A stretch of DNA of 64,000 nucleotides, taken from NCBI GenBank assembly GCA_028768545.1, contig CP054838.1, forward strand, positions 248,001 to 312,000, in the 5' to 3' direction. The translations under genes and the position numbers were made by a program. Under the pieces are notes generated by a model. The model was not told the DNA's origin. It saw nothing but the letters and a program-made list of their open reading frames with translations, and made no database searches. Shown here piece by piece: positions 1 to 8,330 of the stretch. This DNA is from Desulfobacter sp. (GTDB lineage Bacteria; Desulfobacterota; Desulfobacteria; Desulfobacterales; Desulfobacteraceae). The first letter of the stretch is position 1. Each line of letters starts with the position of its first letter.

Positions 1-151
1 CAGCCCCATAGGCCAGAAATGAGGCATCCTTTTGGGCGGTTAATGTTGCAGAGGCCTTTTGAATCAGATCCAGGGGCAGTAGATCGATTCCCGGCTGCCC
101 CAGGCCCAGGTGAATCATATTCTCAGGAATGTGAACCTGGGCCTGGCCCAT
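1..151 (-). CDS. PLP-dependent aminotransferase, N-terminal fragment (leaves window)
   Basis: The minus strand from an ATG at 151-149 reads MGQAQVHIPENMIHLGLGQP and continues GIDLLPLDLIQKAS...FLAYG to the window edge. The pattern 'IHLGLGQP-x-x-x-LLPLDLI' followed by 'LAYG' is typical of the start of fold-type I aminotransferases of the 2-aminoadipate/MocR-like group. The start codon overlaps the stop of the upstream binding-protein gene (TGATG), so the two are probably translationally coupled and in one operon. Only about 50 residues are visible. The catalytic lysine lies outside the window, so substrate cannot be guessed. Confidence 0.7.
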   Translation of the reverse strand, partial: MGQAQVHIPENMIHLGLGQPGIDLLPLDLIQKASATLTAQKDASFLAYGA

Positions 152-1149
152 CAGAGCTCCTTTATCAGGGTTTGCCCTACCAGGCGGCCCTCCACATTTA
201 CCGGGTGTTTAATCTGGTTTTCCCCGGCCATGATACCTTCGGTCTGTTTCCAGGCATGGGTATCAATGGTGCCTATTTTCAGCTGGGCAAAGGGTTTGAT
301 CAGCACCCGTGTGGCGGCCAGCTGTTTTTGCCTGATATCATCCTGGCTGCCCTTGTCCCTTTTTTTGACCTGGGCCAGGACCTGGGCTTCATTGGCCGGA
401 TCCATGGCAAATTCCCATGCCCCTAAAAGGGCCTTTAAAAAGGCCTTGACCTGATCAGGCCTCTCTTGCATGGCCTTGCCCGAAGTGACCACGGAATTGG
501 CCACAAAATTCACCCCGAAATCACCGGGATTGAAAAATTTCACCCCTTCGCCTTCCCTGGCCAGCTTGTCTTCCAGGATCACGCCCTGGGAATTTCTGTA
601 CACCGGCCAGATGTCCACCTCTTTTTTCAAAAAAGGGGTGAAATCAAACCGTACGCTGGAAATCCGGACATCCTTGTGGGTGAGGCCTGCTTTGGCCAAA
701 AGGGTATTCATGATGGTCTCGTCGTTGCCCCCATAGGTCACCCCGATATGCCTGTTTTTCAAATCCTTGAGCCTGAGAATCTCGGGCTGGTCTGCCCGGT
801 AGATCCACTGCATGGGATTGACCTGGAAGAGCTGGGCCAGAACCACCACATCCGCCCCCTTGTCCAGGGCCCGGATCACCTGGTCGGCAGAGGCCACGCC
901 AAAATCAGCATACCCCAGTTCCAGTTCTTTGATGGCGTTTTTTTCAGGGCCCCCTTCCTTGACCCGGACATCCAGGCCTTCCCGGGCAAAAAATCCGCCG
1001 GCATCGGCCATGATATCTCCAGCCACGCTGGTGTTAAACAACCATTTAAGGCGGTAATTCAGCCGGTTTCCTGCCTGGGCCAAAGGCACCAGGGCCAGGA
1101 CCAGGACCATAATTCCCAGGGTCATCATTGTTTTTTTTCTGATACTCAT
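151..1149 (-). CDS. NMT1/THI5-like ABC transporter substrate-binding protein
   Basis: Periplasmic binding protein of about 332 residues for an ABC importer of the nitrate/sulfonate/taurine/pyrimidine-precursor class. The chosen ATG (MSIRKKTMM...) has a GGAGGAG ribosome site just upstream and overlaps the permease stop as ATGA; the longer frame starting at 1179 lacks this. Residues 1-26 form a signal peptide ending near LAQAG. The mature part has the family pattern: 'LKWLFNTSVAGD', 'GFFAREGLDVRV', 'YADFGVASADQV', and an 'RHIGVTYGGNDE' phosphate/loop-like segment. Its neighbours are the cognate permease and ATPase upstream and an aminotransferase downstream. The substrate is unknown; a thiamine-precursor or amine/sulfonate ligand would fit the family equally well. 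Confidence 0.85.
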   Translation of the reverse strand: MSIRKKTMMTLGIMVLVLALVPLAQAGNRLNYRLKWLFNTSVAGDIMADAGGFFAREGLDVRVKEGGPEKNAIKELELGYADFGVASADQVIRALDKGADVVVLAQLFQVNPMQWIYRADQPEILRLKDLKNRHIGVTYGGNDETIMNTLLAKAGLTHKDVRISSVRFDFTPFLKKEVDIWPVYRNSQGVILEDKLAREGEGVKFFNPGDFGVNFVANSVVTSGKAMQERPDQVKAFLKALLGAWEFAMDPANEAQVLAQVKKRDKGSQDDIRQKQLAATRVLIKPFAQLKIGTIDTHAWKQTEGIMAGENQIKHPVNVEGRLVGQTLIKEL

Positions 1150-1913
1150 AATAAATCTCCTCCCTTGGGTGCGGACCATTTTGTTTTCATCTGTTCCCCC
1201 AGGGATTCAAGCATGCCCTGGTAAACGGAAATCACAATGCCGATCATGAACAGGGCCACAAGAATGCCTGCCAGATCACTCTGATAAAGGGCGATACGGA
1301 TACTATACCCGATGCCGGCATCGGCTGCAATGAATTCAGCCACAATGGTGCCGGCCATGGCCAGGGTGGCCGACCCTGCAATCACCGTGGCCAGCTTGCT
1401 CAAATTCTCAAAGGCGCGGATCTTCACCTCCAGCTGCCAGCGCATCCGGCCTGTGGCAATATAAAAATGTTCGATATCCTTGATGGGCGAGGCCATGATT
1501 CCCAGAACAGAGAGCAGCAAAGGAAAATAACAGATCATGGAGGCAATGAGAAGCCTGGATAAGAATCCATCCCCCAGAAGAATAAAGATAATCGGGGCCA
1601 GGGCCACAATGGGATAGGCCTGGATATTATAGGCCATGACCTTGATAAAAGATCCTGCCCAGGAAGATTTTCTGCCCAGAATTCCCACGGTAAAGGCCAT
1701 GGCAATGGAGATGAACTGGCCCAAAATGGTGACGGACAGGGTGTTGAGCACATCAAAAAAATATTCCCCTGCCATGCGCAGGGCGGTTTCTCCCACCAGG
1801 TCAAGCCCGGGAATCACATAATCGGACAGCCCGGTGGTGTACTTGATGGCCAAAAGCCCTGCAAGGCCCAGGATATAAACAATAAAAAATTGGTAAATCC
1901 GTCTAAACAGCAT
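1146..1913 (-). CDS. ABC transporter permease (SsuC/TauC/ThiX-like)
   Basis: Inner-membrane permease of 255 residues with about six hydrophobic segments: residues ~10-30, then several between 55 and 145, then ~185-235. The cytoplasmic EAA-type loop is visible as 'AGSATLAMAGTIVAEFIAA' followed by 'AGIGYSIRIALYQ', the usual contact site for the ATPase in the BPD_transp_1 family. Its start overlaps the end of the ATPase gene by 11 bases and its stop overlaps the binding-protein start (ATGA), so the three form a tightly coupled transporter unit. Length is normal for the family. Confidence 0.88.
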   Translation of the reverse strand: MLFRRIYQFFIVYILGLAGLLAIKYTTGLSDYVIPGLDLVGETALRMAGEYFFDVLNTLSVTILGQFISIAMAFTVGILGRKSSWAGSFIKVMAYNIQAYPIVALAPIIFILLGDGFLSRLLIASMICYFPLLLSVLGIMASPIKDIEHFYIATGRMRWQLEVKIRAFENLSKLATVIAGSATLAMAGTIVAEFIAADAGIGYSIRIALYQSDLAGILVALFMIGIVISVYQGMLESLGEQMKTKWSAPKGGDLL

Positions 1914-2583
1914 TCATGATCTCCAGCATGGTCCTGTTCAGGGACTTTTTATCCAGTTCATATCCCTGGGCATAATCCTGCCCCTGAACAATCAGACTCC
2001 CCCGGTCCGAGGTCCCCAGGATCAAAATCTCCCGGCAGAACCGGGCCACTTCCAGAAGATTGTGGGAAATATAGAGAAAGAGCTTGTCCGGAAACATACG
2101 CTTCATGGCCAGGATAATAATTTCCCTGAGGGCTTCATCTACATTGGCCAGGCTTTCATCCAAAATGAGCAGGTCAAAATCCTGGATCAAATAACGGATG
2201 AGGTTCATCCGATTCTGCTGACCCATGGAAAGCTGGGAAAACCTGGATCCCATCAGGGATTCCAACCTGAATATTTGAATAAGCTCGGATTTAAGTCTTT
2301 GTTTGTCCGCAGCACAGACCTTGTCCAGATGACTGCCGGTACTGGACCAGCCGGGGAGCCGTTCCTGATTATAGGAATACAGCACGGTTGAAATCCCGTG
2401 AAACCCCAGGCAATCTTCTTTTCCACTTCCTGCCACCAGGCGGGCAAAAGAGGTTTTCCCTGCACCCGAAGGGCCGAACACCGCATTAAACCCGGGGGTA
2501 TTCATGGAAAAACTCAAATCTTCCAGCACGGGCTTGTCTGCGCCGGGATATGTAAAGGTCAGGCTGTTGCACTCAAAACGCAT
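1903..2583 (-). CDS. ABC transporter ATP-binding protein
   Basis: Nucleotide-binding subunit of the same importer. Walker A is GPSGAGKTS (residues ~37-45), the signature loop is the variant LSMGQQNRMNL, and Walker B plus catalytic Glu is DLLILDESLANVD, followed by an H-loop in 'LYISHNLLEVARFC'. The start ATG at 2583 has GGAGG 6 bases upstream; an alternative TTG four codons earlier would place that ribosome site inside the gene and is less likely. At about 226 residues it is slightly short for NitT/TauT ATPases (about 250), lacking a C-terminal tail. The signature MGQQN instead of SGGQ is unusual but the other motifs are intact. Confidence 0.87.
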   Translation of the reverse strand: MRFECNSLTFTYPGADKPVLEDLSFSMNTPGFNAVFGPSGAGKTSFARLVAGSGKEDCLGFHGISTVLYSYNQERLPGWSSTGSHLDKVCAADKQRLKSELIQIFRLESLMGSRFSQLSMGQQNRMNLIRYLIQDFDLLILDESLANVDEALREIIILAMKRMFPDKLFLYISHNLLEVARFCREILILGTSDRGSLIVQGQDYAQGYELDKKSLNRTMLEIMNAV

Positions 2584-2649
2584 CTTTGCCTCCAAACGGG
2601 TTTTTCACCTAAGTCATCCATACCGGGTCTAGGACCAAAAATCAATGGA

Positions 2650-4152
2650 TTATAGGTCCGGCAGCATGGCGCCGTATGCCTTGAAATTCCTGTGCAATTC
2701 AAAACAATCACTGAGATCATGGCAGATATGACCGCAGGTACTGTTTTCAATGTACCGGTGCAGATAAGGTATAAACGCCGGGTGGGCACAGGTATTGATA
2801 ATTTTTTCGGCCCGCTCCAGTGGACCAAGTCCCCTTAAGTCTGCAAGGCCCTGTTCGGTCACCACCACCTGGACTGAATGCTCATTGTTGTCCACATGGG
2901 GGGTCATGGGGACCACCGCTGAAATCTTACCGCCCCTGGCAATGGAGGGGGTCATGAAAATGGAAAGATGGGAGTTCCGGGCAAACTCCCCGCTGCCGCC
3001 CACCCCGTTCATGATATGGGTCCCCAAAACATGGGAGGAGTTGACATTCCCGTAAATATCCATCTCCAGCGCCGTGTTCAGAGCAATCACCCCCAGCCGC
3101 CGAATAATGCCGGGGTGGTTGGAGATTTCCTGGGGCCTGAGCACGATTTTTTGGGCATAAAAGTCCATGTTGTCGGTCAGCTGTTCAAGCTTGTCCGGGA
3201 CAATGGTCAGGGCTGTGGCAGAGGCCCCAAGGAGCTTGCCCGCATCAATGAGATCCATCATGGCATCCTGGAAGACTTCCGAATACATGTAAAAGGGCGG
3301 AATGTCAGGATGGCGGCCCAGCCCGGCCAGGACCGCATTGGCCGTATTGCCCACCCCGGCCTGGAGGGGAAAAAATTCAGGAGGAATTCGTTTGGCCGCC
3401 TTTTCCGCCAAAAGGAAGTCAATCACATGTCCGGCAATCTTCTGGCTGACCTCGTCTTCACTGCCAAAGGTTTCCACCTGGTCAGGCTCGTCATTTTCCA
3501 CAACGCCCACCACTTTTGCGGGGTCCACCTGGGCATAGGGCCAGCCGATCTTGGTCAAGGGATCGTGCACATTAATGGGACTGCGCCGGGGCGGGGGTGG
3601 GATGATAAAAATATCAGCCAGTTCCCGAAGCCTGGGAGAATGGCGATGGTTGATCTCGATGATCACCTTGTCCGCACAGGCCAGCCAGGTGGGGGAGGCC
3701 CCAATGGAGGCGGATAAAAACACCCGCCCGTCCCTGGTGATCTCGGTGGCCTCCACAACCGCCACATCCACCTTCCCGAAAAACCCGGCCCCAACGGTCT
3801 GGGCCATGTGGGAAAGATGCATGTCCACATATTCCACCTCCTGGCGGTTGATCTGGTCCCTGAGCACCCGGCCGCCCTGGTAGGGGGCCCGCCAGGAAAT
3901 GGCATTGGCCGCTGCCAGGTCATTGTCAATATAGTCCCCGGAAGAGGCACCGGTCAGGACCCTGAGCCGGAACTGCCGTCCCTTTGCCTGCTCAGCCCTG
4001 GCATGGTCTGCCAGCATGGCAGGCACTGCCTTGGCGCCGCCTGCCGGGGTAAATCCGGAAAATGCAATGGTATCCCCGTGGTTAATCAGGGCGGTCACTT
4101 CCCGGTTTGATAGTATTGGATATCCGTTTATCTTCACGTCCTGCACCTTCAA
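2650..4152 (-). CDS. Acetyl-CoA hydrolase/CoA-transferase family (succinyl-CoA:acetate CoA-transferase type)
   Basis: Cytoplasmic class I CoA-transferase of 500 residues, the normal length for the AarC/Cat1 group. N-terminal half contains 'GDTIAFSGFTPAGGAKAVP'. A 'GVGNTANAVLAGL' loop is followed about 25 residues later by 'YSEVFQDA', whose glutamate (near residue 290) matches the catalytic Glu that forms the glutamyl-CoA intermediate. A glycine-rich 'GVGGSGEFARNS' near residue 383 matches the oxyanion/CoA loop. In acetate-oxidising sulfate reducers such enzymes link acetate activation to the TCA cycle; that role is inferred. It lies 66 bases upstream of the ABC transporter genes in the same direction, so co-transcription is possible, which would suggest an organic-acid or amino-acid degradation module. 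Confidence 0.88.
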   Translation of the reverse strand: MKVQDVKINGYPILSNREVTALINHGDTIAFSGFTPAGGAKAVPAMLADHARAEQAKGRQFRLRVLTGASSGDYIDNDLAAANAISWRAPYQGGRVLRDQINRQEVEYVDMHLSHMAQTVGAGFFGKVDVAVVEATEITRDGRVFLSASIGASPTWLACADKVIIEINHRHSPRLRELADIFIIPPPPRRSPINVHDPLTKIGWPYAQVDPAKVVGVVENDEPDQVETFGSEDEVSQKIAGHVIDFLLAEKAAKRIPPEFFPLQAGVGNTANAVLAGLGRHPDIPPFYMYSEVFQDAMMDLIDAGKLLGASATALTIVPDKLEQLTDNMDFYAQKIVLRPQEISNHPGIIRRLGVIALNTALEMDIYGNVNSSHVLGTHIMNGVGGSGEFARNSHLSIFMTPSIARGGKISAVVPMTPHVDNNEHSVQVVVTEQGLADLRGLGPLERAEKIINTCAHPAFIPYLHRYIENSTCGHICHDLSDCFELHRNFKAYGAMLPDL

Positions 4153-4355
4153 TATAATAACACCTGCATTCCCGATTCTTCAGGGAAAAAACAGGTCAGA
4201 TTAACATAAAAAACCATGAGGTTAAGCCACAATTCATGAAAAAATTCAAGCTTTTCCTTGATTTACCCGAAGATTCCATTTAGTTTTACCATGAGTCCAA
4301 CAAAATTCGTTCACAGGGTCGTTCACTCGTATAATCAATTCTGCGAGAGGTGGTT

Positions 4356-5361
4356 ATGAAACCAGTCTATCCCATCAAATTTTTGACGATTTTAATCGTC
4401 ACTTTAATTTTAATCGGAATAAATAAAAATGCTGCTGACGCTGCCGATAAACAATGCTGGAATTTGGTTGATGTAAAAACGGAATGGAAAAAAAGAAACG
4501 CCGACGGAGAGTGGATAAAAGTCTCGCCCAATGGGGTTAAATCCCATTTTTCAACAGACAGATCCTGGCAGTGGATAGAGTATAGTGATCCACTATATCC
4601 AAAAGGGCGTCTTGTTGTAAACGCAGGCTGGTCCCCTCCTCCCAACCAAATATTGCTGCCCCGGGCAAATGGGGATGTCGCTCAAGCTCACGAACAAAGC
4701 CATAAACAGCAAAAACAAAAACACGGTTGCCATCTTATCCTGGGGACCGGACCATCGTTATGGGTATAAGCGCAGACAGGTAAGGATTGGCGGACACGAG
4801 CCAGGCAATTCAGAAAAAAATACGGTTCGAATGGCCAATGAGCAAATGAGTCTGAGCAAACCGGCGAGCTGGTATGCGTCCGTGGATATCGGAAACTTAA
4901 CAGGGAAAATTAGTTATCATTATCTGCCTGTGAATTTAAACAGGCAAACGGCCCCAAAGGCCCCGGTGCAGACACCTCACCCCCCAAAAGCGTCATCCCC
5001 TGCACCATCGGTTGCAAGCTTAAATGCCAACGATGACACCTTTGTTCGTTCTCTGTATTATTCAATCTTGGACAGACAGCCTGACAAGGCAGGGGTTCGG
5101 CATTGGAAACAATTGCTTGACCAGGGACAAAGCCGGACATGGGTGATCACTCAATTTTTCAAATCTTTTGAATATACGAATAGACATAAAAATAATACCG
5201 AATATGTAAGGGACCTGTACCAGGGCGTTTTAGGGAGACAGCCTGATCCCGGCGGGCTCGCCCATTGGGTGAACCGCCTTAACTCAGGAAGCAGCCGGCA
5301 ATCTGTTTTAAATGGATTTTTAAATTCAAAGGAATATCACAGCAGGACATCAAAGGGGTGA
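4356..5361 (+). pseudogene. Secreted DUF4214-repeat protein with an internal frameshift
   Basis: Two overlapping frames read as one gene. The first (4356-4769) starts at an ATG behind AGAGG and encodes a signal peptide (KFLTILIVTLILIGI...AADA) and a short Trp-rich domain (CWNLVDVKTEWKKR). The second (up to 5361, one base forward) carries two DUF4214 repeats: 'FVRSLYYSILDRQPDKAG' near 5041 and 'YVRDLYQGVLGRQPDPGG' near 5200, after a Pro-rich linker. DUF4214 repeats occur in surface and S-layer-associated proteins. The shift must lie between 4669 and 4769, inside an A-rich stretch, and corresponds to one extra base. The second frame alone has no convincing ribosome site. It is probably one cell-surface protein that is broken or mis-sequenced. 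Confidence 0.6.
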
Positions 5362-5701
5362 GCTTTTGGCGGCTCTCCTTCCGGTGGAATCCGCGTTGGG
5401 TTCTGTACCTTTTCCGGCACAGGCAATCATTCCCGGCAAAATCACCAATCAAAGATCAAGGGGCCCAAAATTCCCATTGCCCATCGTCTCTGGTGTCAGG
5501 AGCACAGCCTTGACGCCGACCGCTTCATAAGTTTAGGTTTTCCATGAACAATATTTTCTTGCATTTTGATATTCATATATGTAGATAGTCTACAAATCAT
5601 TGTTAATGATTCACTGGAATTGGTTTTAACACACAGATGGACCAAACGGAAATAGAGTCGCAATTTGACTTTATCCCGGCAATGATCCAAACAATTTAAA
5701 C
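5362..5701. other. Gene-free stretch before tRNA-Thr
   Basis: About 340 bases with no supportable gene. The right part (5540-5640) is AT-rich and could hold the tRNA promoter. A short minus-strand reading near 5530-5455 ('GVKAVLLTPETMGNGNFG') faintly resembles the start of a DsrE/YedF-like domain but stops after about 23 codons, so at most it is a gene remnant. Confidence 0.4.
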
Positions 5702-5777
5702 GCCGGCGTAACTCAGTTGGTAGAGTAGTTCACTCGTAATGATCAAGTCAGCGGTTCGACTCCGCTCGCCGGCTCCA
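5702..5777 (+). tRNA. tRNA-Thr (anticodon CGU)
   Basis: A full cloverleaf can be folded. The acceptor stem GCCGGCG (5702-5708) pairs with CGCCGGC (5767-5773), followed by T and encoded CCA (5775-5777). The D stem is ACTC/GAGT, the anticodon loop CTCGTAA gives anticodon CGT, and the T stem AGCGG/CCGCT encloses TTCGACT. The anticodon stem GTTCA/TGATC contains one U-U mismatch, and position 10 is A instead of the usual G, so the molecule is somewhat degenerate. It decodes ACG. An intrinsic terminator follows at once. Confidence 0.88.
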
Positions 5778-5793
5778 GTAATCTCAAGTATTT

Positions 5794-5830
5794 AAAGGCG
5801 TTCTGGCAATTTTGCCAAAACGCCTTTTTT
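5794..5830 (+). terminator. Intrinsic terminator of tRNA-Thr
   Basis: The arms AAAGGCGTT and AACGCCTTT enclose an inner TGGCAA/TTGCCA pairing. The 3' arm runs directly into a run of T. It lies 17 bases after the tRNA CCA end. Confidence 0.85.
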
Positions 5831-5979
5831 CTTTATTTTTCTCTATTTTGCATAAAAAAAAGCAACTCAATTTAGTCTAAATTTAGTTCCCCAGGGTATA
5901 CTTTCTCCAAAATTGATAAGTGCGGTTTCAAACGAGTGGAATTGATGGGCTGCAAACATGAAATTAAGAATAGAGGAAA

Positions 5980-7382
5980 ATGGAAAATAAAATCGCAAGC
6001 GCATACTGCAATGATGTACTGGGCACCCTGGACGGTGTTGAACTGGCCCGATTGATTGGGAGTGGAAAAATTACGGCTGCTGAAGCTGTGGAGGCAGCCA
6101 CAGCGCGTGCCCGGAAAGTAAATCCTAAAATCAATGCCATTGCTGCAAAAATGTTTGAACAGGCGCGTGTTCAGGCAGGGCAATCCATAAAGGGCCCATT
6201 TGGCGGAGTCCCCTCATTTATAAAGGACACCGACGATGTAAAGGGGGTTCCAACCCGTTTGGCTCCCGGGCCGTATCCGGCAAACCGGCTGAGACCTCGA
6301 GCAAATTTGTCGCCCAATACAGGGCCATGGGATTTATCCCCCTTGGGAAAAGCGCTCTGCCGGAATTGGGATTGACGGGGACAACAGAACCCCTTGTCAG
6401 CGGTCCCACCCGCAACCCATGGCACCTGGGTCACTCAACAGGCGGTTCTTCGGGGGGGTCAGCCGCACTGGTTGCGACCGGGGTAGTTCCCATTGCCCAT
6501 GGAAATGACGGGGGAGGCTCAATCCGGATTCCCGCCTCATGCTGCGGACTGGTCGGGCTGAAGCCTTCCCCGGGGCGGCTACCCAACAGGGACGGCGCTG
6601 ATAAAATGCCGATAAATCTGGTCAGCCACGGCATTCTGAGCCGGACGGCCCGTGATACCGCGGCATTTTACGCCGGGGCTGAAAAATATTGTTCCCATCA
6701 CAAATTACCAGAAATCGGTGAGGTAAGGCATCCGGGAAAACAACGGCTGCGTATTGCATTGATTACGGAGGCCCCCCATTTTTCACCGGACAACGCCAAC
6801 GGGGTTGACCAGGTCATCAAGGCGGGAAAGATTTGCGAGGCGCTCGGTCACAGGGTTGAACAAATTCCATTTCCCTTTCATAAACAGGTAATGGATGATT
6901 TTTTCTTTTATTGGGCTGCCCTGGCGTTTTCATTTCATCATTTCGGGCATAAGATCACCGGGACCCCCATAGACAAAAGCAAGCTTGAAAGATTTACACT
7001 GGGGCTGAGCCGTTATTACCGGAACAATATTCTAAAAACGCCATTTGTGATCAGGCGGTTGCGCAAATTCGCCCACACCTATGACCGTTTTTTTAAAAAA
7101 TATGATATTCTCCTCTCTTTGACAGCCTCGGACGCGTCCCCCCAATTGGGCTATCTGAGTACAACACTGGAGTTTGATATTGCATTTGAACGGCTGAAAA
7201 AATTCATCCCCTTTACCGCGTATCAGAATTTAGCCGGCGCCCCGGCCATTTCATTACCCCTGGGAAAGGGCAGGCAGGGGTTGCCCCTGGGAATTCAATT
7301 TGCCGCAGCCTATGGCCGGGACAAGCGGCTGCTTCAGCTCGCCTTTGAGATGGAAGAAGCCATGCCGTGGTCCCGGCTATAA
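5980..7382 (+). pseudogene. Amidase-signature family protein, one-base frameshift
   Basis: Cytoplasmic amidase (AS family; hydrolyses carboxamides) of about 467 residues if the frame is repaired. The N-terminal frame starts MENKIASAYCNDVLG and includes the catalytic lysine in 'FIKDTDDVKGVPTR'. The second frame carries the Gly/Ser signature '[20 protein letters not shown]' with the cis-Ser/Ser nucleophile pair. Reading the second frame upstream gives 'FGSRAVSGKPAETSSKFV', which joins the first frame after 'GVPTR'. A single missing base at about 6257-6258 (ACC CGx TTT) therefore explains the break. No other damage is seen. It is either a fresh pseudogene or a sequencing error. The ATG at 5980 follows a weak AGAGGAAA site. 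Confidence 0.8.
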
Positions 7383-7394
7383 CTGTGCCTGAAT

Positions 7395-8302
7395 TCACCG
7401 GATGATTTCCAGGTTAAAGGATTTGGCCATCTCGACTGCCGTTTTAAATTCTTCAGGCAATAAAGGACTTGAAAGTGCTTTAATCTGGCAGGCCTTCCCC
7501 ATGGGACGGTATTGGGACATGATATTCACATGGGCATGTAAAGACACCTTTTCTTTTAAAAATTTTAAAATATAATAGGTGTCATCCAGATTTCCAGGCA
7601 TGACAAGATGCCTGACAATAAGTCCTGAACGGGCAATGCCGTTTGAATCCAGCGTTAGATCCCCCACCTGGTCGTTCATCTCCCTGATAGCCTGCCTGGC
7701 GGTTTGGGGATAATCCCGGGCATTGCAGTATCTTTTGGAAAGATCAGGGTCCCAAAATTTAAAATCCGGCATGTAAATATCAACGATATCTTTTAAGATC
7801 CTCAGGGTGTCAATGCTTTCATACCCGGAGCAATTGTAAACCAGGGGGATGTTCAATCCACAATCAACAGCGATATCCAATGCCTTTAAAATATGAGGCA
7901 CCACATGACTGGGGGTGACCAGGTTGATATTATGGCAGCCTTGGTTTTGCAGATACAGCATGGTAGAGGCGATTTCCACATCATCAGCCTCTTGGCCCAT
8001 GCCGCAAACACTGATATCATAATTTTGACAAAAAACGCATTTCAGGTTGCAATGGGAAAAAAAATAGTGCCTGAACCTTTATTCCCGACTAATGGCGGTT
8101 CTTCACCAAAATGAGCTGAAAAACTTGAGACAACCGCCTTGTTTCCTGTTGAGCAATACCCTTTTTCTCCCTTTGTCCGATCCACTTTGCATTGCCTTGG
8201 ACATAGGGTGCAAGATGACAGAAGCGCCGAGGATTGTTTGATTTTCTTGGACAACCCGCCCTGCTGTTTTTCTTTAATATATTTGGGAATCCAGGGATTC
8301 AT
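7395..8302 (-). pseudogene. PflA-like radical SAM protein, frameshift in an A8/T8 run
   Basis: The N-terminal frame (8302-8042) begins MNPWIPKYIKEKQQ and has a Cys-rich 'CTLCPRQCKVDR' segment and 'KGYCSTG'. The frame then stops. In the next frame one reads HCNLKCVFCQNYD (8052-8012), a CxxxCxxC cluster that binds the 4Fe-4S/SAM centre, and the gene continues to 7395 with a normal radical-SAM barrel ('YNCSGYESIDTLRIL', 'YMPDFKFWD', 'RHLVMPGN'). Adding one A to the A8 run at 8057-8064 restores a single protein of about 302 residues. This matches the family of pyruvate-formate-lyase-activating-enzyme-like proteins that activate an unknown partner. Confidence 0.82.
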
Positions 8303-8330
8303 TTGATATCACTCAAAATATAATTATTTT

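Noticed and set aside
4318..4340. Sequence GTTCACTCGTA also found in the tRNA anticodon arm, suggesting an attachment site
   Set aside because: Only 11 bases are shared, and there is no integrase or element boundary nearby.
5440..5530. Minus-strand reading resembling the start of a DsrE/YedF domain
   Set aside because: Only about 23 codons before a stop and no ribosome site; too short to call a gene.
8042..8073. Programmed frameshift in the radical SAM gene at A8
   Set aside because: No stimulatory structure or conserved slippery heptamer is evident, and radical SAM enzymes of this type are not known to use frameshifting; mutation or error is simpler.
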